DNA of 64,000 nt from Metridium senile (Eukaryota > Cnidaria > Anthozoa > Actiniaria > Metridiidae): assembly GCA_949775045.1 (NCBI GenBank), contig OX459095.1, forward strand, positions 23,164,311 to 23,228,310, written 5' to 3'. Each line of letters starts with the position of its first letter. Position 1 is the first letter of the stretch. The notes under the pieces were generated by a model. It was not told the origin of the DNA and did not search any database. It was given only the letters and a program-made list of their open reading frames with translations. This document shows positions 22,209 through 33,844 of this stretch, piece by piece. Made by a program: the position numbers and the translations under genes.

Positions 22209-22635
22209 TGAGTGTTATTATTGCATAATATGTTTTTATGAAGTCTTATATAATTTTGATTAATGCCTCAGAGTCTCGGTAACTGCAAATTCATTTTCAT
22301 TGATTTGGTCCATGTCCCCCTTTTACTGACAACCGAATATATAAAGATAAAGTTAATATAATTTTTTGTATAAATCAATTGTATTTCCGTCAATTGCTCC
22401 AATCTAACGCTTTATTTCTTCTGATTTGTTTCTTCTACAGAATCGTCATCAAATGACGAAGATTTGGGAGTAACGTGAGCGTTACTATTGCATAATATTT
22501 TTTTATGAAGTCTTATATAATTTTGATTAATGCCTCAGAGTCTCAATTTTCATTGATTTGGTCCATGTCCCCCTTTTACTGACAACCGAATATATAAAGA
22601 TAAAGTTAATATAATTTTTTGTATAAATCAATTGT
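22209..22635 (+). repeat. Direct duplication of about 170 bp, period about 268
   Basis: Bases 22209-22383 and 22477-22635 share long identical runs (GAAGTCTTATATAATTTTGA, GGTCCATGTCCCCCTTTTAC, AAGTTAATATAATTTTTTGT). The second copy lacks a short internal stretch. A possible small exon lies between them (22436-22474, after TTCTACAG; SSSNDEDLG). Confidence 0.85.
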
Positions 22636-22978
22636 ACATATTTATCATGTTTATAGTCACAGAAAAAGACTTTCGACAGAAGAGGAATCAAAGTCCAAGG
22701 ACGATTCCTATCATTACAATGAATGGACAAGTTAAAAAAAAAAACAATCAGGATTGACAAGGAAAAAATTGCAAGGTAAATGAAGTATTTAAGTATACAT
22801 GTATACTCAGTTTTTATTTTTGTCTTTATTTTTATTCTTTTCTCTTCATTATTATTCTTTTCATCAAAGTAACTATTTTGTAATCTTACTTGGCAATCTA
22901 ACTTATAACATTTGTAGCTTCGCTGCTAACCCAACGCCATTTGAATCTGTTAGCTAAGATTTGGTATACTTTGTGCAG

Positions 22979-23261
22979 GTGCATCTGTCAAGAAAATATT
23001 GTTGGTTTTTAAGCACATCAACTTGTTAGTGTATTATGAAGCAAGCTATTATTACCATCAGAAGCACCTTTTAATTCCAACAATATGGAAATACTGGCAA
23101 TCATATCATATCAGTCACAATTAGTAGATTCTCTCAGTGGACCATAGGTGATATTGTCAGGCGATGCCAGACATGACAGTATGGGCCACTCTGCAAAGTA
23201 TGGAACCCACACCACATCCCGCTGCAATGCTGGACAGATAATATATATTGTTCTTATTCAG
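22979..23261 (+). pseudogene. Transposase-like exon (GDxRxDSxGHSAKYGT family)
   Basis: Between a GTGCAG acceptor and a GTAAGC donor the sequence encodes GASVKKILLVFKHINLL, YYYHQKHLLIPTIWKYW and, in a second frame after stops near 23125-23150, LSGDARHDSMGHSAKYGTHT and IIYIVLIQ. I recall this motif set (hydrophobic helix, YxxHQ...P, then GDGRxDSPGHxAKYG) from multi-copy THAP-associated transposase-like genes of anthozoans. GDxRxDS probably supplies a catalytic Asp, which is inference. One exon of a larger gene, broken in the middle. Confidence 0.5.
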
Positions 23262-23279
23262 GTAAGCTAAATAGTAATT

Positions 23280-23310
23280 CAGTGAGGGGGGAGGGGGGGG
23301 GGGGGGCTCC
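23280..23310 (+). repeat. G-rich homopolymer run
   Basis: GTGAGGGGGGAGG followed by a run of G, directly after the transposase-like exon. Likely length-variable. Confidence 0.9.
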
Positions 23311-23419
23311 CTTATAAAGAAAACTTTTCTCACAGCAGGAAAGCTTACTTAGCCATTTATTTATTGTGGTTATCCATTTATTAGTAATATGTCTGATGAC
23401 TCAAAGCATATATTAATTC

Positions 23420-24201
23420 TCAGGCATTCGTTTGTATGTCGCATGGACATTTTATCTCACGCCATAAGGGGTCAGTGTTAAGCCAGAACCTTCATCTATC
23501 GCAGCCGGCCATTGTACAGTGGTTTGGAGTTGGGGGTCGTACGATAAGTAAAACCAAGCAGCATGATATGCATGTGGTACGAACTTTTCGCACACATATT
23601 GCATGATGAATACCATGTGAGAGTGGTTGTTGTTTGTCAAGCACTACGAATAGTTCAGCCAAAGAGTTTAATGATAATGTAGTTGCCCTTAACCAATACT
23701 CGCAAGTGTTTCTAGAACACCTTCCATATGTATACTTTTGGAAACATAGGGGGTTATGGAATACTTGTGAGAATATATATCATAACGATGGGGTTCACCT
23801 TAATGAAAGTGGGCAGAGAAAACTTTATCGTAGCTACAGGGGAGCTATACAGCTGTCTTTGCAGTTCCAGCATGCTTGTGGACGTTCAAGCTTTGTCCGT
23901 CACGCTAGCGGTAACAGTTGCCCAGACTGAGAATGAGACCATGGCGGATAAGGAGCCAGTAACAGCTACTGACAACGAACACATAGGGGAAATCAACATC
24001 GAGCAAGGTATGTCGCCGCAGGCACCTTCGTCGACATTTAAAAGTATCACGGTTCCCCTAGGAAGTCGAGTGTCAGCAAAATTAAAAAAATATGGGTCGA
24101 CGAATATGTGGTTATTGGGGCACTCTAACATCAACACAAGAGAAATTCTCAATATCATTGCACCTGTCAACACATTCCACACAAACAAAATTGGCCCTTA
24201 A
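23420..24201 (+). pseudogene. SGNH/GDSL-hydrolase-like protein of a retroelement, decayed
   Basis: Pieces in changing frames give ILILRHSFVCRMDILSRH (block I, Ser), GVGGRTISKTKQHDMHVV (block II, Gly), then FNDNVVALNQYSQVF, WKHRGLWN and NDGVHLNESGQRKLYRSYRG. The last holds the Asp-x-x-His pair of block V, so this is an SGNH-type esterase/lipase fold. It continues (from about 23890, other frame) with acidic sequence and VPLGSRVSAKLKKYG to a stop at 24199-24201. The block III Asn (GTND) is missing, so part of the core has been deleted. Such domains accompany retroelement gag proteins in cnidarians (from memory). Confidence 0.6.
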
Positions 24202-24535
24202 TCCCACTCAACAGACAAAAAGATAAACAACATCAATCAGTGGCTCACAGCATTTTATACCTATTGCATGCTTTATTCAGTTAAGTGGCCCCTTGCCACG
24301 CCTCGTCTCATAAGAAATTGTTCGTGATTTGGCCGCTAAGCCAGGCGACTGCAATCTTTTGATGTGTCTAAATGGAATTTAGGCTAGTTAGAACCGAGAC
24401 AAAGCAGGTCAGCCGTTTGTTCTTGTCCCCTGACATTAGCTGGGACTCCCCGCACTACTAGTTGTCTTCAACGATTGCAGTACTTTGTTGTGTGCAGCAT
24501 TTGTTATTCTACATTTCTCCTTAACTTTTGGTTCA

Positions 24536-25439
24536 AGTATGGTTAGAAAAACTTCTGATACCAACATACTTCCAACAACAACCTCATTGGCCTCCAGTTC
24601 GGCAACAAGAAATCCTGCAAAAAGGAGACAAGAGGTCGACCAAAAAAATTAAGCGTTTGTCAACAAAGGCAACTGAAGAGGTCTATACAGGTACTTAGAG
24701 AACAAGAGGGCAATCTCACTAAGTCTTATGCATGAGGCTAGTATATATCACGAGGATGTATCGGAGAGTACAGTCTCACGTTATTTTAAGAAAGAGGGAT
24801 AGTACTATTTCCAATCGAGGAAGAAGGGCTTACTTATAAAGAAAGACCTCAAAACCCGAAGAGTGTTTGCACGTACAATGCTAAAAGACTATAATGAATA
24901 ACGTATGGTCAACAGAAATAGCATTCTACCTTGACGGCACAGGGTTTGTATACAAGCGAAACCCATTACATCAAGCCTTAGCACCCAAAGCAAGAGTATG
25001 GCGCAAGAAAAGTGAAGGTCTGGACTTACAGCAAAGGGTCAAAAACGGGAACTGGCGGGAAGATGGTGAAACTGATGGTAGCAATAACGTACGATAAGGG
25101 TGTAATAATATGCTTACCCTACGAAAAAAGGGAATAGGAAATATTTTGCGAAGTTCATTGACGACAATTTCGAGAATAAGTTTGTGAATGCTAACATAGG
25201 ACCTAAAAGATTGTGCAATAGCCAGTAAATTGCGTAATTCAAAAAATACCCCCACCAAATCCAGATATAAATCCAATCGAAAATATTTTTAAACTTGTAT
25301 CTGATGCTTTGCGTAAGCTATTTTACATTAAAAATTCAAAAAGAATCATACAAAGATTTAAAAAAAGAGTCATATCTATAGTCCAGTCATTGCCAATACT
25401 AACCATGAACAATATCATTGCTTCGAGCACAAACGCATG
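24536..25439 (+). pseudogene. Tc1/mariner (IS630)-type transposase, heavily decayed
   Basis: Reading across frames gives RGRPKKLSVCQQRQLKRSIQ (DNA-binding AT-hook/HTH linker), ASIYHEDVSESTVSRYFKK (second HTH), IAFYLDGTGFVYKRNP (first catalytic Asp), EGLDLQQR, VIICLPYEK and IPPPNPDINPIENIFKL, the typical PPxSPDxNPIEN block that holds the last acidic residue. At least eight stops or shifts are present. No TIRs were found. An old fossil copy. Confidence 0.75.
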
Positions 25440-25680
25440 ATTACTATTCATTTTAAAGGCTATATTTTCAAATCTGAAAATCTTTTAAACCAGTGAATTG
25501 CAAAATAGCTTGCTGAAGAATTCCCAAAATTTATCTTCCATCTTCATTTTTTTGAGTAGTAAAGACATTTTAAGAGATAATTAAAAGGAAAAAAATAACA
25601 TGTATTATTTCAAAATAGTCTACACTTGTACAATACAATCAAAGTGAAATTAGTGGCTTACTTTGTTTTTCTTTTTTCAG

Positions 25681-26642
25681 ATCTTTATAAGAAGTCAAGA
25701 CATTTTGGTTTGACTGAAGTCAAACCAATTCAGGTAATTATGTATAATATTTGAACCCAATGTGCTATTATTTTCTAATTCACCTTGACTATGCTTGGTT
25801 CTAACAAAAACTATTTGCAGTTTTGTATAACATATTGTAAACTAAGGCAATAATCTGTGTGTATTTGGTGTAAAAAAAAAGAGAATGACAATTTTTTTTT
25901 CTTTTAAGAATATTCAAACATTTTGCTATAGAAAATTTATGTTAAGAGTAAACTAAGTGTATTCATTAAACACATGAAACCACACAGCCATTATAATTTT
26001 GAATGATTGAAATGTTTAAATACCTTTAAAGGAACAAAGGCTGTGAAAAAAAGCTAAATAGAGAAAGCAATGACAAATCAAAATTATTCATGTAAATAGT
26101 TTATTATTTTCCACTTCCCAACTTATAATAAATATGTTTGGTGAATGGGTACACATGAATGAGAAAAGCTTTTATGTTAACATATTTAATTTACACTTAT
26201 TATTGTCATTTTGTTTCTAGACATGCTGCAAGCACTGTAACTTGTTCAAAAGAGAGTTGATCCTTGTTAAAGATGAATTAAAATGCCTAAAAAAACAGGT
26301 GAAATCTTTGAAAAAAAAAGAACAGTTGATGAACAAGAGGCATCCACATCATCAGAGATAACTTTAGAGGACGAATGCAGGGAATTGACTAAACATTCAA
26401 CTTCCCTGTATTCGACCATTAACATTTTAATGAGAAAGTTATTTTCTGATGGGGAGATTTTGAATTTTCAGTTTCTGGCAAAGCTGCCAATTCAACAACA
26501 GTTGCTAAGCCAAAATTTAATCAACAAAAGCTTGATTTAATTAGAAAGATATGTTTGAACCTACATGGCGAAACTAGTGGTATTACAGACAAAATACAAG
26601 CAGTCAAAAAGTCGGTAAAAAGGGAGTATGAATCAAACAAAT
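25681..26642 (+). pseudogene. BEN-domain-like gene, two exons, one frameshift
   Basis: The first exon is 25681-25732 (DLYKKSRHFGLTEVKPIQ, between TTTTCAG and GTAATT). The second starts at 26221 after TTTCTAG: TCCKHCNLFKRELILVKDEL, a CxxC motif followed by a coiled coil (KCLKKQVKSLKKK). After a linker comes FSDGEILNFSVSGKAANS, LDLIRKICLNL and IQAVKKSVKREYESNK-stop, the layout of the BEN-like C-terminal regions I recall from cnidarian multi-copy genes. A one-base shift near 26465 is needed to join LNF to SVSGKAANS. BEN domains bind DNA or chromatin. The upstream exon or promoter is not evident. Confidence 0.45.
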
Positions 26643-27329
26643 AAAAATTACAATCATCTAATAATTACCTTACCATTTGTGGTAGCAGTTTTAAAAGTCT
26701 GAACTCTATGGTATTTTCAAATACCAGAAAACAAATAATAGTTGTATTGATAATTACCTTATATATATATATTTTTTATTCATATTATCTTTTTATAAAA
26801 ATTTATAATAATATTTTTTAATATCAATTAGTTTTATGGTATATTACAATATGGTACAATATTTAAGGAATAGCAGATGTTTTATTTTACTTTTTTGTAA
26901 ACAACAACATGAATAATTAAATGAGAAATTTACAAAAGAAATTATGTATCTGATACAACACTTATGTTGATATAATCCTGATTTGCATAAGTTTTAGCAT
27001 GAATTTCTATGTTTCGAAATACCAGTTATATATAATTTGTATTAGAAAAATATATCTTCCAGTATAGTTTTGACAACTAGTTTACTCAAGAGCTACTGGT
27101 AGTAAAGGAAATTATTATTGAACTTAAGATGTGGATCAAAGTGTATAGATTTCATCAATTATTAAAAATACAAGTCATATCTTAGGTACCATAGCAGAAT
27201 ACTGTATCACACCAAAGTATAATAATCAAATAGAAAAATAAAAAGATGGTTGAATATATATAAATAATGTCTGGCATTATTTAATTTTAATTTTTTTTTA
27301 ATTATTATTTCATTGTGTGATATTTTCAT

Positions 27330-27465
27330 TTTGATTTTTGACCATGTTTGTCCATGGCCACATTTTGAGTTTTCTGCATGGTTGACCATGGTCACTTCTT
27401 GATTTTTGACCATGGTTGTTTGTGCATGGCCACTTTTGAAGTTTTCACCATGGTTGAGCATGGTT
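27330..27465 (+). repeat. Palindromic CCATGGT minisatellite
   Basis: Three to four degenerate 40-50 bp units containing TGACCATGGTT, CATGGCCAC and TTTTGA..TTT. The ACCATGGT core is itself palindromic, so the array can fold on both strands. Confidence 0.7.
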
Positions 27466-28790
27466 GAAAGAAACTTGTGGACGAAAGTTTGTCGACAATT
27501 ATTTCACATCTGAAGAGCTCTCAGCATCTACTGCCACATACTTACGTCGCTCGTCTACAAATAAGAAGCCTCTAAATCAAAATATTATCAAGGCTATAAA
27601 GGGTATGTTGTATTATTTTAAAAGCTCTAACATCACACGCTGTTTATAACACTATGCATATGCATCATGTCTATGAGGGAAGGGGGTGAAGCTTGAAGTG
27701 TGATGAGTTTCCTGAACTTGCTGGTATATTGGAGTATGTTTTTGGAGAAGGTGACCGAATTGACCGTGCTGGCACAGAACTTGAAAGCCATCCATGTCTT
27801 ACTGATACCATTCTATATAGAGCTGCTGACAATGATACCATAATGAAAGAGGCAAGAGAAACTATTTTGGCACTTGCTCCTTAAGATTTTGATATTTCTT
27901 TGTCATACTGTTTTAACTACACCGAAAATTACAAAGCAGGCACCTATCAAGCACAACGACACCATGCCGGAAGAGGTATAAACGCCTGCATATCTCTTCA
28001 CAAACCTCCAAGGACAGGTGTGGAAAAGTTTGTCATAAATCTGCATTGGACAACAAAAAATGTTAATTTGACTTTGGATCTTTGGAAAAAGTAACCCTCA
28101 ATTTATTTGTGGACTCTTAAGATGCTAAAACAGCAATACTATCTGATGTGGCTCCTTTACAAAAGCCTGGTAGACTTTTTTATGAACTTTTCCTTCTTCT
28201 TCTAAACCTGGACAGTTTCTTCAGAAACCCTGACACTGGACGATTAAAGGAACATTTTGTATTCATAGCAGACAATGGCCCTGGTGAAGCTCCTTCAAGT
28301 TCTCTAGTGGCGATGTGGCTGGTTCGCCTTGCAAGGATTTTGCAGTTGAAATCTGTTTCTCAAAAATCATTTGCTGAATACCACAGCAAAAGAAATTTCG
28401 TTGAAAGGGTTCATGCTGTCCACAATGCCTCCCTTTCGTATAGGGTCTTTAAAAGTAACAAGATTCATGAAACGTATTCTACTGGAGATGAAAATCACAA
28501 AGCAAAAATGGAAGCAATGACCTCTGATGTAAAATTGAGCCTAAACCACACCAAATTTGGAGAAGACCACGCACTGTGCAAGGAAGTTCCGCCCAATCAG
28601 ACTTCATTTTCCAGGATCAACTTGACTTGAATATTTAATGGCAAAATCAGAGAGAAAAAAGGAAGATGATGACTCCACATATAATGTTAAGATGGAAAGG
28701 GTGGGTCGGGAAAGGTGGGGCACTTGAACATCTACGTTCTCCTTACTGTCGGGAATTTGACTTCAAATTTTGCCCCAGGGTACGGACATT
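27464..28790 (+). pseudogene. DDE/integrase-like element gene of unfamiliar family
   Basis: Coding blocks are KFVDNYFTSEELSASTATYL and NKKPLNQNIIKAIKGM (27464-27610), FPELAGILEYVFGEGDRIDR to MKEARETILALAP (27693-27884), YCFNYTENYKAGTYQAQRHH and GRGINACISLHKPPRTGVEK (27900-28094), and HFVFIADNGPGEAPSSSLVA, SQKSFAEYHSKRNFVERVHA (28148-28630). The pairing of DNGP with HSKRNxVERVHA about 55 residues later looks like the last Asp and Glu of an RNase H-fold integrase or transposase (inference). Stops at 27882 and 28092 and shifts near 28180 and 28590 break it. I recall this protein as repetitive in corals but cannot name the family. Confidence 0.5.
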
Positions 28791-29099
28791 TGATTTCATG
28801 CGATTTTGATATGGGGAGACTGGGTTCCATTTGTATTTTACCGAGCAGACCTGGGTTCTAAACTTGTGGTTGCATGAGACGCTATCTTGGAATTTTCGTG
28901 CACAGTGCAGTTGGTGAGTATTATTGGTCCTAGTTCGCTGTATATTTCGAAAAGTAAGACTTCCATTTTCAATGATAATGTTATATCCTTTATTTTCAAT
29001 TGTATGTATAGCACTAAATAGTATTGTTTGTTTAACTGATTTAGTTTGTGCACTCTACTACTGCTAGTAAAAATAATTATTAATAATTAATAATAAATA

Positions 29100-29178
29100 T
29101 GGTGCTACTTCGACCTATTTTTGACATTTGTAGCATGTCTAGCGTTCGACCAAACAAACATAGGTCGAAGTAGCACCA
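29100..29178. repeat. Small foldback
   Basis: The 19 bp arms TGGTGCTACTTCGACCTAT and ATAGGTCGAAGTAGCACCA are perfect inverted copies around a 41 bp loop. The right arm runs into the first unit of the tandem array at 29173. Confidence 0.9.
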
Positions 29179-30135
29179 TTTTTTATATTTCCACGACCAA
29201 CAAACACCTCTTTGACTTAATTAATAATAACTTTTTATTTATTTTCAATCCAGAATGGCCATTTGCCTCCTGTCCTTTATCTCCAATTAGATAATTGCTA
29301 CCGTGATTGCAAGAACATCTATATCATGGGATTCTGTGCCCTACCGGTCACAGCTGGTGTTTTCAAGAAGGTATTTGTAACACCTTAATTATAACATTAG
29401 GTCACGTGACCAAGGAACTGATATAAATTCTGTGCCCTACCGGTCAGAGCTGGTGTTTTCAAGAAGGTATTTGTAACACCTTAATTATAACATTAGGTCA
29501 CGTGACCAAGGAACTGATATAAATTGCACCATTTTTTATATTCCCACGACCAACAAACACCTCTTTGACTTAATTAAGAATAACTTTTTATTTATTTTCA
29601 ATCCAGAATGGCCATTTGCCTCCTGTCCTTTATCTCCAATTAGATAATTGCTACCGTGATTGCAAGAACATCTATATCATGGGATTCTGTGCCCTACTGG
29701 TCAGAGCTGGTGTTTTCAAGAAGGTATTTGTAACACCTTAATTATAACATTAGGTCACGTGACCAAGGAACTGATATAAAGTCTGTGCCCTACCGGTCAG
29801 AGCTGGTGTTTTCAAGAAGGTATTTGTAACACCTTAATTATAACATTAGGTCACGTGACCAAGGAACTGATATAAATTGCACCATTTTTTATATTCCCAC
29901 GACCAACAAACACCTCTTTGACTTAATTAAGAATAACTTTTTATTTATTTTCAATCCAGAATGGCCATTTGCCTCCTGTCCTTTATCTCCAATTAGATAA
30001 TTGCTACCGTGATTGCAAGAACATCTATATCATGGGATTCTGTGCCCTACCGGTCAGAGCTGGTGTTTTCAAGAAGGTATTTGTAACACCTTAATTATAA
30101 CATTAGGTCACGTGACCAAGGAACTGATATAAATT
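29173..30135 (+). repeat. Tandem array: 353, 353 and 257 bp units, each carrying an exon
   Basis: Units are 29173-29525, 29526-29878 and 29879-30135, nearly identical. Units 1 and 2 each contain an internal 96 bp duplication (CTGTGCCCTACCGGTCAGAG to CTGATATAAA) that unit 3 has once, which accounts for the 353 versus 257 length. Each unit has its own branch/acceptor region (TTTCAATCCAG), a 117 bp exon and a GTATTT donor. Confidence 0.95.
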
Positions 30136-31072
30136 GGATTATTGTCAAACTGTTTACTGTCTACAATTTAAGGTGAAACTGTCTTATCTTATGGTTGGCC
30201 ACACGCACGAAGATATTGACCAGGTAACGAGCACCTGCTCTATGATATATTTATTTTTTTAATATTTATATTTTTTATATATATATTTTCAAGCGGCTTA
30301 AATCTAATTTTCTTTAAGACCAAAAACTCAATTCAAAAACTTATAATAAAATATATTTTCAGGTTTGTGAACAATGCACCAGTCCTTATATACTTACAAT
30401 ATAACACGAAGATACCTGTTCATTTCTTGTCAGATGTTCAGCCGCATATCGGTCTCCCTTAGAAAATCTGATGCCGTGACGCTCGACGAGCTGAAAACTG
30501 TTATTAGAAGAGCATACACTCCAACACCCATAACGAGTTATGTGGAAAACACATATGACATCAAAACGTGGATTCACCCCTAATTGGCTGTGTTGGAAAA
30601 CCACAGCCAACCACATGCCTTAAGATTTAAATTAAATAAAAAGAAGGAGGTGGAAATGACATACAAGAACTGGTAAAACAAAAAGGGGGAAAGCAGGGAG
30701 TGGCTACCAAAGGAAGGTCCCCACATCATTTTGAGGAGGATCCCTCCTGGGAAACCTGCTTTACTTAGACCGGACCTTAAGAAATGTCCATCAGTAGAGA
30801 AGATTGAGACCTCTATTAACAAATTAAAGATGAGGATGCGTTCTCATCAGCTCCACTGGTGGACAAATCTTTTAGAAGAGGAACGGATCAAAGTAGAGCA
30901 GTGGAACAACATGTCCGAAAGAGAGCTCAAGGAGGCAGGACAGTCGTTTGACCTCCTTAAAATGTACTGTTTGGAACCAGAAAGACCAAAAGAGGAGGAA
31001 TCGGAAGAGGGACATAATCGAACAGACTCCATCAAAAAACTATTAGATAAACAGGAAAATTTTCCTAGGTAA
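29254..31072 (+). pseudogene. DUF7869-like element gene with triplicated exon
   Basis: Exon copies at 29254-29370, 29607-29723 and 29960-30076 each encode 39 aa: NGHLPPVLYLQLDNCYRDCK, then IYIMGFCAL. Next come 30173-30223 (VKLSYLMVGHTHEDIDQ) and an exon from 30434 (MFSRISVSLRKSDAVTLDEL...). LQLDNC...VGHTHEDID is the signature I associate with DUF7869-type transposon proteins, where the Asp residues probably coordinate metal. C-terminal coding (ENHSQPHALRFKLNKKKEVE, RRIPPGKPALLRPDLKKCPS, LHWWTNLLEEERIKVEQWN) continues to a stop at 31070-31072 with frame changes near 30575 and 30690. Because the exon length is divisible by three, including one, two or three copies keeps the frame. The upstream part of the gene is not recognised. 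Confidence 0.65.
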
Positions 31073-31419
31073 AATAAAAAAACATTGGAAAAGTAAAATC
31101 AGTAACAAATGAGAAACATTTGGGTTGGCATTAACTTTACATTTATTATGTAGATCAAGTTGAAAAAACCAGCCCCACACTGAGGTACCAATATTTATGT
31201 ACATCAAACCGGAAGAGGGACATAATCGAACAGACTCCATCAAAAAACTATTAGATAAACAGGAAAATTTTCCTAAGGTAAAATAAAAAAACATTGGAAA
31301 AGTAAAATCAGTAACAAATGAGAAACATTTGGGTTGGCATTAACTTTACATTTATTATGTAGATCAAGTTGAAAAAACCAGCCCCACACTGAGGTACCAA
31401 GATTTATGTACATCAAACC
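31003..31419 (+). repeat. 208 bp tandem duplication of the gene 3' end
   Basis: Bases 31003-31210 are repeated at 31211-31419 with one inserted base (CCTAGGTAAA versus CCTAAGGTAAA) and a single substitution. The duplicated unit contains the last coding residues (HNRTDSIKKLLDKQENFP) and 3' flank. Confidence 0.95.
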
Positions 31420-32950
31420 CACGAAGTAAGTAAGAAATTTAAAGTGCATTGGAACTCAAGTATCCGTCAACAACGATGCTAATATACAATGCCACGTAAA
31501 GAGCTCCACATCGCTCGTCACTTCACAAGTCCTATCTTGTACCTGTCACTCCTGAGTGGGCAAGAAATTCACATATGTAGGAAACAAAGCCATTAGCGTG
31601 ATATGCAGTAGTACAATGTACAGATTATTGTATCAAGTTAAACACGATAAGAAATTGAGGTCACCAAAGTGCACACAGTTATTCTGCTAGTAAAAAAAAT
31701 AGTATATGTATAGGAAACAAAGCAGTGATAAGCAGACAGTTCATGTAAAACTTGAAAAAACTATCATTTTAGTTCGAAAAATTGCAAATCGAAAATGACG
31801 ACTTTTGTTGCAAATGAGAATAATTTAATCGTAATTGTCCTAGTCGATCTTGCAAAATAATATTTGAGATAATGATACTTAGATATTTTGTCAGTCGTAG
31901 AGCGTTAGAGAAAATAAAGTTCACAGAATAGCGCAGCGGAAACTAAGTCACAGAAATTTGATCCCCTAGCCAGTAATTTGGACAAACATTGAGGTCAATA
32001 CAGAGAGAATGAGTGAGGAATCAGAATGTTTGTCTTCAAATTTGTCTAAAAAGCGGTTTATTTGACCGAAAATGATGGTGTTCCTGGATCAAAGTTGATC
32101 AGCGATCCAGAGAACAATACCGTGGACGATTTTCCCGTCACTTTATTGTCTATACGAAATCCTCAGAATGTTAAGACGTAAGACGTCCAAAGAACATGTA
32201 GAGAATGTAAAACTGTAGACTTGCTACAAGTCGACTACTCCTTAGGGATACTGTTTATATCGGATAGTATGTATTTCAGCAAAGCCAAAATTCCAGGACG
32301 CCAAGCGATGAAGTCGCGAGCATCCAAAAAAAGAAAAAAACGGACTTTGAGAAAGTCTAGTAAAACTGCGATGAAGTTAGACCAACAAAATGTTTTATTA
32401 ACTTCGGATCTTTAACAACCACTGCATACGAAAGGTTTTTTATGACTTGTATAGTTCAATAGGGACTTTGAGCTGATTGTCCATGATTATTCTGTCCACT
32501 TTATTAGCCAGCTGTCTCGCTAACTAGATTTCTCTCTCTTTGTGTTGCCTTGTTAATCTCTGTCTCTAGTTCTACCATGTCATCCGCTTTTTCGTCGAAC
32601 AAGTCATTTAAAGTGCTACTTGGACGAAACCGGCTCTAAATTGAAATTTCTTTTATTCAGGCTGAAAATTCGCTAAAATACGCTTTAACCTAATAATAAC
32701 TTGCTGAAATATTTTTTCTAATATTCGAAATGGAAGTGCTTGAATTTTACCTTTACTTTTTGTCCGCCATTAATTCCTTGTTACAAGCATTTGGCTCAAG
32801 AAGAATGGGTCCAGTCGGCGGCTATGACGTCATACACACAACCCAAACCAAACACTCATGGCTAATCAGTATTCAAACATTGTCAAAATTCCATATAAGT
32901 TCTCGTTCTATTCCAAAATTATAAAGATTGACAAACTCCGTGTGAGTTTA
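31420..32950. other. Non-coding stretch with weak fragments only
   Basis: Near 31990-32220 there are short broken open pieces (MSEESECLSSNLSKKRF, DDFPVTLLSI) that could be an old exon, but no family or splice sites are clear. The remainder is AT-rich and without recognised features. Confidence 0.3.
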
Positions 32951-32961
32951 AAGTAAGCAGC

Positions 32962-33291
32962 ATGACTAGTCGCTGCGTTGTCTACGGTTGCAGCAGCATT
33001 GATAATAAAAAGTCGGGAATTTCGATACATCTTTCGCCTCTGAATAAGACCGAGCTGGAGAGTTGGAAGAGGTTTGTTCGCCTGCATCGTGCGAACTTCA
33101 ATCCAACTTCAAGATTTGGAATCTGCTCCAAACATTTTGAAGATAAGTGTTTCACACGATCAATTCATGTGGAGGGATTGAAACAACAAAAAAGGCTTCA
33201 ACGTGGAGTGGTTAACGTTCCGACAATATGGTCGCTCGAAGCAGCCAAAGATGCAAGAGATAACTCCAGGAGTGATAGAACTCGTCGTCAG
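32962..33291 (+). CDS. THAP zinc-finger first exon
   Basis: MTSRCVVYGCSSIDNKKSGI opens a THAP C2CH domain. Its features are Cys-x4-Cys at the start, a conserved Trp (LESWKRFVRLHR), CSKHFEDKCF as the Cys-x2-His pair, and NVPTIW near the end in place of the usual AVPTIF box. The exon ends at CGTCAG followed by a GTGAGA donor, after a basic stretch (DNSRSDRTRRQ). THAP domains bind DNA in P-element-type and DDE_4-type transposases and in host regulators. No downstream exon with a catalytic domain is found before 33845, so this is either an isolated transposon 5' exon or part of a gene interrupted by the next element. Confidence 0.75.
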
Positions 33292-33844
33292 GTGAGAAGT
33301 TACTTGAATAAAAAAACCTTTTTAAACGTTTCCTGTTAGATGCATGTATATTTCGCTGTCGAAAGTATTAGAAACGTATTAAAGCACAAAAAAAAAGTAT
33401 TGCGAGCTGCCAAACTTTATCGACTGTCGGTGAGCACCCGGTCAACCTTTAATACTCCTCGCTTTTGCCACAGCAACTCTCTACACATGAATAATACATA
33501 CAATTAAAACAATTAAACTAAACTAAATTAAATTGAGGATAATTGAGATATCTAAGAGAGATTTTAATGTGGCTAAATGCAATTTAGGCAAAGTTAAAAT
33601 CAAGCTAAGGGATAAACGACAATAACTCGGTCTCACCACAACCGCGATCCTATGCTAGCAACACGCCTTCACAACCATACGGTACGTGTTCAATCATCGC
33701 AAACGTCACTTCGCAATTTGCGGTACGCGATTATGATCTACGCCATCGACCCGGCCCTCAGCTATGTGAAAGCCATTCGCTATTAACGCTAGCTATCGCA
33801 AGCAACACTGGTCCAGACGCTCACTAGCAATTTCACTGATCGAT
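33292..33844. other. Intron or flank, nothing recognised
   Basis: No coding signal. The final 200 bp are more GC-rich and may be the leader of the gag-like gene. Confidence 0.3.

Noticed and set aside
29173..30135. CRISPR-like array
   Set aside because: The repeats are 353 bp, head-to-tail, without unique spacers, and each contains a spliced exon.
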